From positions 1 to 19,917 of the forward strand of contig JAXGBA010000060.1 of assembly GCA_034186235.1 (NCBI GenBank): 19,917 nt of DNA, read 5' to 3'. The DNA is from CAKSKB01 sp034186235 (lineage in GTDB: Bacteria > Bacillota > Clostridia > HGM11514). Made by a program: the position numbers and the translations under genes. The stretch's first letter is position 1. Every line of letters starts with the position of its first letter. This document shows positions 16,357 through 19,917 of this stretch, one piece after another. The notes beneath the pieces are model-generated. The model searched no databases and was not told where the DNA came from. It was given only the letters and a program-made list of their open reading frames with translations.

Positions 16357-17407
16357 AAAGGATATTGAAAAACTCATTTTAAAGACGGCATACAACATGA
16401 CCGAGCTTTCAAATAAAACGCTTGACGAAACCTGCCCGATAGGAATAATTGATTTCGGAAACTGGGAATGGGCACAGGGCGTGGGGCTTTACGGTCTTTA
16501 TAAATATTACGAAACAAGCGGCGACGGGAAAATGCTGCGCCTGATATGCGATTGGTTCGACAAAAATATTGAAAAGGGGATTCCCGAAAAAAATGTCAAT
16601 ACGGCTGCACCGATGCTGACGCTTGCATTTGTTTACGAAAAAACCGGGAACGAAAAATATCTGTCAATGATAAAAGAATGGTCCGAATGGATAATGAACG
16701 AAATGCCGAGGACCGGTCACGGCGGGCTGCAGCATATAGTTTCAGGCGTGAGAAACGACGGGCAGCTTTGGGACGACACGCTTTTCATGACGGTTCTGTT
16801 TCTTGCAAAAGCCGGGATTATTCTTGATAAGCGTGAATATATTGATGAGGCAGAGTATCAGTTTTTGATTCATATAAAATACCTTGCGGACAAAAAAAGC
16901 GGGCTTTGGTATCACGGATGGTCGTTTGACGGAAATCACAACTTCGCCAAAGTCTTTTGGGCGAGAGGAAACTGCTGGATAACTGCCGGAATACCAGAAT
17001 TCCTGGAGATAACGGGAACGGGCGGCGCTGTTTGGCGATACCTGACGGATACGCTTTCGGCGCAGGCGGAGGCTCTTTTGAAATTCCAGGACAAAGGCGG
17101 AATGTGGCACACTCTTATTGACGACAAGGCTTCGTATCTTGAAGCGTCCGCAACTGCCGGATTTGCATTCGGTATTTTAAAGGCAGTAAGGCTCGGTTTG
17201 CTGAATAAAAAGTTTGCGGAAGCCGGTATTTTGGCGGCAAAAGCAGTTGCAGCCTGCATTGCGGAGGACGGCAGCGTTAGGGAGGTATCTTACGGAACGG
17301 GGATGAGTTTTTCCTCCGATGATTACCGAAAAATTCCTATTGTGCCAATGGCGTACGGGAACGCTCTTGCAATTCTGGCGTTGAATGAAACGGTTAATTT
17401 TTTATAA
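16349..17407 (+). CDS. GH105/GH88-type unsaturated uronyl hydrolase
   Basis: A 352-residue (alpha/alpha)6-barrel glycosidase of the YteR/YesR type. These enzymes remove the unsaturated uronic acid that lyases leave on oligosaccharides by hydrating its double bond. Landmarks are FGNWEWAQGVGLYGLYKYYE (37-56), GHGGLQH (123-129), GQLWDDTLFM with candidate catalytic Asp143, WYHGWS (187-192), and WARGNCW (204-210), where most relatives have WARGNGW. No signal peptide, so it is cytoplasmic. The start is TTG at 16349: AGGAGG at 16337-16342 lies 6 bases upstream, and MNKKDIEKLI is a normal family start. An earlier in-frame TTG at 16271 would lie well inside the lyase without such a site. Confidence 0.93.
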   Translation: MNKKDIEKLILKTAYNMTELSNKTLDETCPIGIIDFGNWEWAQGVGLYGLYKYYETSGDGKMLRLICDWFDKNIEKGIPEKNVNTAAPMLTLAFVYEKTGNEKYLSMIKEWSEWIMNEMPRTGHGGLQHIVSGVRNDGQLWDDTLFMTVLFLAKAGIILDKREYIDEAEYQFLIHIKYLADKKSGLWYHGWSFDGNHNFAKVFWARGNCWITAGIPEFLEITGTGGAVWRYLTDTLSAQAEALLKFQDKGGMWHTLIDDKASYLEASATAGFAFGILKAVRLGLLNKKFAEAGILAAKAVAACIAEDGSVREVSYGTGMSFSSDDYRKIPIVPMAYGNALAILALNETVNFL

Positions 17408-17411
17408 GAAT

Positions 17412-17456
17412 AAAGAAGTGTCCGAATGATCTTATCGGTCAGTCGGGCACTTCTTT
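17412..17456. terminator. Bidirectional terminator after GH105
   Basis: AAAGAAGTGTCCGA (17412-17425) pairs with TCGGGCACTTCTTT (17443-17456): 14 positions with one G-U pair. T-rich sequence follows on the + strand, and TTCTTTATTC follows on the - strand. It ends the lyase/GH105 operon 5 bases after the stop and could also have ended the former gene on the minus strand. Confidence 0.88.
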
Positions 17457-17460
17457 TAAT

Positions 17461-17605
17461 CAGATTTTCACCGTCCCAATCCACGCTTGCACCGAGGTTC
17501 TCGGCAACAAATCTTGCCGGGAGCATTTGCGGTCGTTTGCGGAATCATCGAAACAAGCATTAACACCGACAACAGAATGCTTAATAGCCTGTTTGATTTT
17601 CTAAT
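17461..17605 (-). pseudogene. Remnant of a secreted protein with copper-amine-oxidase-N-like domain
   Basis: Read on the minus strand from 17605, the sequence encodes RKSNRLLSILLSVLMLVSMI followed by PQTTANA, a textbook Sec signal peptide, but its first codon is ATT where ATG would be expected and no ribosome binding site precedes it. The +1 frame then continues as MLPARFVAENLGASVDWDGENL (from 17526), the end of the domain found in copper amine oxidase N-terminal/stalk-like cell-surface proteins. The front of that domain is missing and the two parts are out of frame, so an internal deletion plus a frameshift and start loss explain it. The only other features in 17408-17654 are the terminator and an AT-rich stretch. 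Confidence 0.75.
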
Positions 17606-17654
17606 AGTGTGATTTTTTAATTTTTTTGCAGGCAGGCAAGCGAGCGTTGAAACA

Positions 17655-18422
17655 TTAAGGCTTTGATACATAAATGCTCGGATTGTCCGCAAAATATTTC
17701 GGGGAAACCCCGAAACTTTTTTTGACCGCGGCAGAAAACGCCGATGCGGTTTCAAAGCCTGCGGCGGCGCCTGCATCCTTTATGCTCATTCCGTTTCTGA
17801 TGTGGTTCAGGGCAATGTTCAGCCTGTAGTTTTTTATATACTGGTACGGCGACACGCCCATCGATTTTTTGAAAAGCTTTATGAAATAGTTGGTTTCGAG
17901 ATACAAATCCTTTGCAAGCCTGTCGATTGTGATGTTTTCGGCGTAGCGGTTATGTATAAACTCCACTGCGCTGATGATTCTTTTGTCCCTCGGGATTTCC
18001 TTGCCGATCATTTCGCTTATAAGGCTTATCATGAGATTAACTATGTGTTCCGCCAGAACTATGTCGCCGGCCTTGTATTTATACCTTTCGTTTTTGAGAG
18101 AAAGCGATGAAAATTCAATAAGCTTCATCATTTTTTCGTCCGGAACAAATTCAAGAATTTCGTTTGTCATCAGCGGCGGAGAGGATATGAAGTTAAAAAA
18201 CAAATGGTCGAAATCCTCCGCCTCGTCATGAAAATATTCCACATAAACGGTTGACGGAATGAGATACATGTACCCCTTTTTGAAAAAATACTTTTTACCC
18301 TTGTAGATGTAATGTGCGCTTCCGCCGAACACATAGTAAAGCTTTGAGCACACAAAATCGTTGGTCACAAACCAGTGCCCCTTAATAGATGTTCTGCCGA
18401 ATGTGGTAAAAATAAAATTCAA
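17655..18422 (-). CDS. AraC-family transcriptional regulator (adjacent to fucosidase)
   Basis: A 255-residue regulator. The N-terminal cupin-like domain includes KLYYVFGGSAHYIYKGKKYFF and GYMYLIPSTV (about 27-60). The C-terminal domain has helix-turn-helix units at ITIDRLAKDLYLETNYFIKLFKKSMG (about 164-189) and MSIKDAGAAAGFETASAFSAAVKKSFGVSPKYF (about 212-244). The start is TTG at 18422: AAAGGAG lies 7 bases upstream, the first in-frame ATG is much further in, and the N-terminus MNFIFTTFGRT leads into the sensor domain. Divergent from the GH29 gene with 150 bases between, it is its likely regulator. The two AraC proteins here differ clearly and are not a recent duplication. Confidence 0.93.
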   Translation of the reverse strand: MNFIFTTFGRTSIKGHWFVTNDFVCSKLYYVFGGSAHYIYKGKKYFFKKGYMYLIPSTVYVEYFHDEAEDFDHLFFNFISSPPLMTNEILEFVPDEKMMKLIEFSSLSLKNERYKYKAGDIVLAEHIVNLMISLISEMIGKEIPRDKRIISAVEFIHNRYAENITIDRLAKDLYLETNYFIKLFKKSMGVSPYQYIKNYRLNIALNHIRNGMSIKDAGAAAGFETASAFSAAVKKSFGVSPKYFADNPSIYVSKP

Positions 18423-18433
18423 AACACCACTCC

Positions 18434-18466
18434 TTTCAAAAAGACTATTTTGAGCAACTTTTGAAA
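18434..18466. repeat. Inverted repeat in the leader of the second AraC gene
   Basis: TTTCAAAA (18434-18441) and TTTTGAAA (18459-18466) are perfect 8-base inverted arms separated by 17 bases. They lie between the predicted -10 box of the minus-strand regulator gene and its ribosome binding site. This could be an autoregulatory operator or a leader hairpin; the AT-rich composition makes a chance occurrence possible. Confidence 0.4.
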
Positions 18467-18477
18467 TATTTATTATA

Positions 18478-18506
18478 TTTACAATCAGAACGCATTTAAT
18501 TATAAT
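18478..18506 (+). promoter_or_regulatory. Promoter of the GH29 operon
   Basis: TTTACA (18478-18483), 17 bases, TATAAT (18501-18506). A minus-strand -10 (TATAAT, 18477-18472) for the regulator gene abuts this -35 exactly, with only a poor -35 match of its own, so polymerase could not occupy both. A second + strand -10-like TATACT is at 18532-18537. Confidence 0.7.
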
Positions 18507-18535
18507 GATATTGTAAGGTCGTTGATTTAATTATA
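18494..18535. repeat. 11-bp direct repeat, 31-bp spacing, over the GH29 promoter
   Basis: ATTTAATTATA occurs at 18494-18504 and again at 18525-18535, both in the same orientation and offset by 31 bases (about three helical turns). Each copy contains the start of a -10-like element. Candidate explanations are a two-site AraC operator or a duplicated promoter segment. Confidence 0.55.
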
Positions 18536-18572
18536 CTACAAAAAAGTGCTTTATGCAACAGAAAGGTGAAAT

Positions 18573-19535
18573 ATGAATAAAAATAATTGGTTTAAAGAAC
18601 TCAAATTCGGTATGATGATACATTGGGGGCTGTATTCCGTTCTCGGCGGAGAATATAAAGGAAAAAGAATGGAAACCATCGGCGAGTGGGCGCAGTCTTA
18701 TTTTAAAATTCCGAATAGCGAATATGAAAAACTTGCAAAAGCGTTTAACCCGATATATTTCAATGCGGACGAATGGGTTGAAACCGCAAAGGAAGCCGGC
18801 ATGAAATACATAGTTATGACATCAAAGCACCACGAAGGCTTTGCAATGTACAAATCCGACGCGGACAGCTTCAATATCGTTGACAGTACACCCTTCAAGC
18901 GTGATGTTGTTGCCGAGCTTGCGGAGGCGTGCAGACGCTGTGGCATGAAATTCGGGCTTTACTATTCTCAGGAAATCGACTGGCGCTGCGAACACGGCGG
19001 CGGATACGGACGGGAATTTTTGAATCTGGGAAAGATGACCTGGGACAATGAGTGGGACTTCCCCGATAATTCCAAAAAGGATTACTCGATTGCGTTTGAG
19101 CAGAAAATCAAACCTCAGGTTAAAGAAATTCTGACAAAATACGGCGATTTGTGCCTTGTATGGTTCGATACTCCGCATGACATCACGCCGGAGCAGAGCG
19201 ACGAGCTTTACAAAATGGTTAAAAAGTATCAGCCGAACGCTCTTGTAAATTCGAGAATAGGCAACGGACGGGGCGATTATACCTCGACAGGAGATAATGA
19301 GATTCCCGATGACTACAAAGATACCCTCTACGAATCGGCGTGCACCCTCAACGACACCTGGGGTTACAAACCGTTCGACCAGAACTGGAAAAGTGCCGAA
19401 AAACTCTTTGAAATCAAAAACCACCTCAACGAAAGAGGGATAAATTATCTCCTCAATGTCGGACCTGACCACCTCGGGAGAATACCTGCACCCTGCATCG
19501 ATATATTAAAGGAATTGGGGAAAAAACAAGGGTAA
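18573..19535 (+). CDS. GH29 alpha-L-fucosidase (short form)
   Basis: Retaining exo-alpha-L-fucosidase that releases L-fucose from glycans. GH29 landmarks are LKFGMMIHWGLYSV (His17), KYIVMTSKHHEGFAMY (His86-His87), FGLYYSQEIDW, and LVWFDTP, in which Asp199 is the expected nucleophile. The barrel ends with the usual NYLLNVGPDHLGRIP. The acid/base residue cannot be assigned safely. At 320 residues it is a catalytic barrel only; most GH29 enzymes carry an extra C-terminal beta-sandwich domain. There is no signal peptide, so it should act inside the cell. The ATG at 18573 follows GAAAGGTG. A secreted protein gene follows after 49 bases and may be co-transcribed. Confidence 0.95.
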   Translation: MNKNNWFKELKFGMMIHWGLYSVLGGEYKGKRMETIGEWAQSYFKIPNSEYEKLAKAFNPIYFNADEWVETAKEAGMKYIVMTSKHHEGFAMYKSDADSFNIVDSTPFKRDVVAELAEACRRCGMKFGLYYSQEIDWRCEHGGGYGREFLNLGKMTWDNEWDFPDNSKKDYSIAFEQKIKPQVKEILTKYGDLCLVWFDTPHDITPEQSDELYKMVKKYQPNALVNSRIGNGRGDYTSTGDNEIPDDYKDTLYESACTLNDTWGYKPFDQNWKSAEKLFEIKNHLNERGINYLLNVGPDHLGRIPAPCIDILKELGKKQG

Positions 19536-19584
19536 ACTGCCCATTATATAGATTATAAAATTATAATTTCAGGAGGACTTTACT

Positions 19585-19917
19585 ATGAAAATTAAAAAGT
19601 TGGCATGTTTGGTTTTTGCAATCGTTTTAGCTGTTAGCTGCATTTCGGCATCCGTTTTTGCCGATAACACCGAATACACACAGGATTTCAGCAAGATAAA
19701 TGTCGGAAAATACGGCAACGGAACCGTTTCGGACGACGACGGAAACCGCGTGTTTTCTCTTGTTCCGAGCAGCACGGCGGCATATCCTGCTTATGCGATA
19801 AACAGCGATGAGTTCGGCACGTCTTTCGGCGGCTCTTATAAAATTGAGTACCGCTGGAAGGATAATTACGAAAAAGAGACAAAGGATACTCACAATATTC
19901 TTATACTTTCGTTCGGC
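19585..19917 (+). CDS. Secreted protein, N-terminal part (runs off window)
   Basis: Open from an ATG at 19585 to the last base (111 codons), with AGGAGG at 19571-19576, 8 bases upstream. MKIKK, a hydrophobic core and SVFA form a Sec signal peptide, probably cleaved after Ala26 before DNTEY. The mature part (TQDFSKINVGKYGNGTVSDD and SFGGSYKIEYRWKDNYE) is polar, with the alternating pattern of a beta-sandwich, as in concanavalin/laminin-G-like domains of cell-surface glycan proteins. No catalytic motif is visible yet. It could be an extracellular glycosidase, lyase or binding protein for the same glycan. Its position after GH29 makes an AraC-regulated secreted partner likely. Function cannot be assigned from this part. 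Confidence 0.85.
   Translation, partial: MKIKKLACLVFAIVLAVSCISASVFADNTEYTQDFSKINVGKYGNGTVSDDDGNRVFSLVPSSTAAYPAYAINSDEFGTSFGGSYKIEYRWKDNYEKETKDTHNILILSFG

Noticed and set aside
17468..17776. Minus-strand open frame joining AraC-gene antisense-frame sequence to the signal-peptide remnant.
   Set aside because: Its first half is the second AraC gene read in another frame; only the signal-peptide part is meaningful, and it is listed as a pseudogene.

Overview
The window looks like a chromosomal piece of a low-to-mid GC member of the Firmicutes, most likely a gut-type Clostridia (Oscillospiraceae/Ruminococcus-like). This is inferred from the DnaD/DnaI-type replication proteins, Mini-ribonuclease III, a guanine riboswitch over a BMP-type nucleoside importer, strong AGGAGG ribosome binding sites and TTGACA/TATAAT promoters. 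No species can be named from sequence reading alone. I saw no tRNA, rRNA, insertion sequence, CRISPR array or phage gene.

Region 1 (1-7709, + strand) is one tightly packed housekeeping run: leuS (5' end outside the window), cysS, mrnC, a degenerate histidine-kinase-like PAS protein, a DnaD protein with two copies of the DnaD C-terminal motif, a DnaC/DnaI-type AAA+ helicase loader, and a histidine-phosphatase/phosphoglycerate-mutase family protein. Most junctions overlap by 4-16 bases or are separated by about 10-20, so the run is probably one operon. Its promoter lies upstream of the window.

Region 2 (7710-13672, + strand) is a purine-controlled nucleoside uptake operon. A consensus promoter is followed by a guanine-type purine aptamer with a transcription terminator as expression platform. 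Then come a BMP lipoprotein, an intercistronic terminator, a two-domain ATPase, two permeases, and a translationally coupled TRIC/UPF0126 membrane protein. High intracellular guanine or hypoxanthine should switch the operon off.

Region 3 (13679-19917) is accessory carbohydrate metabolism. Two AraC-family regulators on the minus strand each stand divergent to + strand glycan genes: (a) a heparinase-like (alpha/alpha)-toroid lyase candidate followed by a GH105 unsaturated uronyl hydrolase, and (b) a GH29 alpha-L-fucosidase followed by a secreted protein cut off by the window end. None of the three enzymes has a signal peptide, so the likely scheme is intracellular processing of imported, fucosylated, uronic-acid-containing oligosaccharides. 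Between the two units lies the wreck of a secreted protein gene: a signal peptide joined out of frame to a copper-amine-oxidase-N-like domain fragment.

The most noteworthy items are the uncharacterised lyase/GH105/GH29 set, the kinase-dead-looking sensor in the replication operon, the riboswitch with an enlarged L3 and two competing alternative pairings, and the abutting divergent promoters with a 31-bp-spaced direct repeat upstream of the fucosidase gene.
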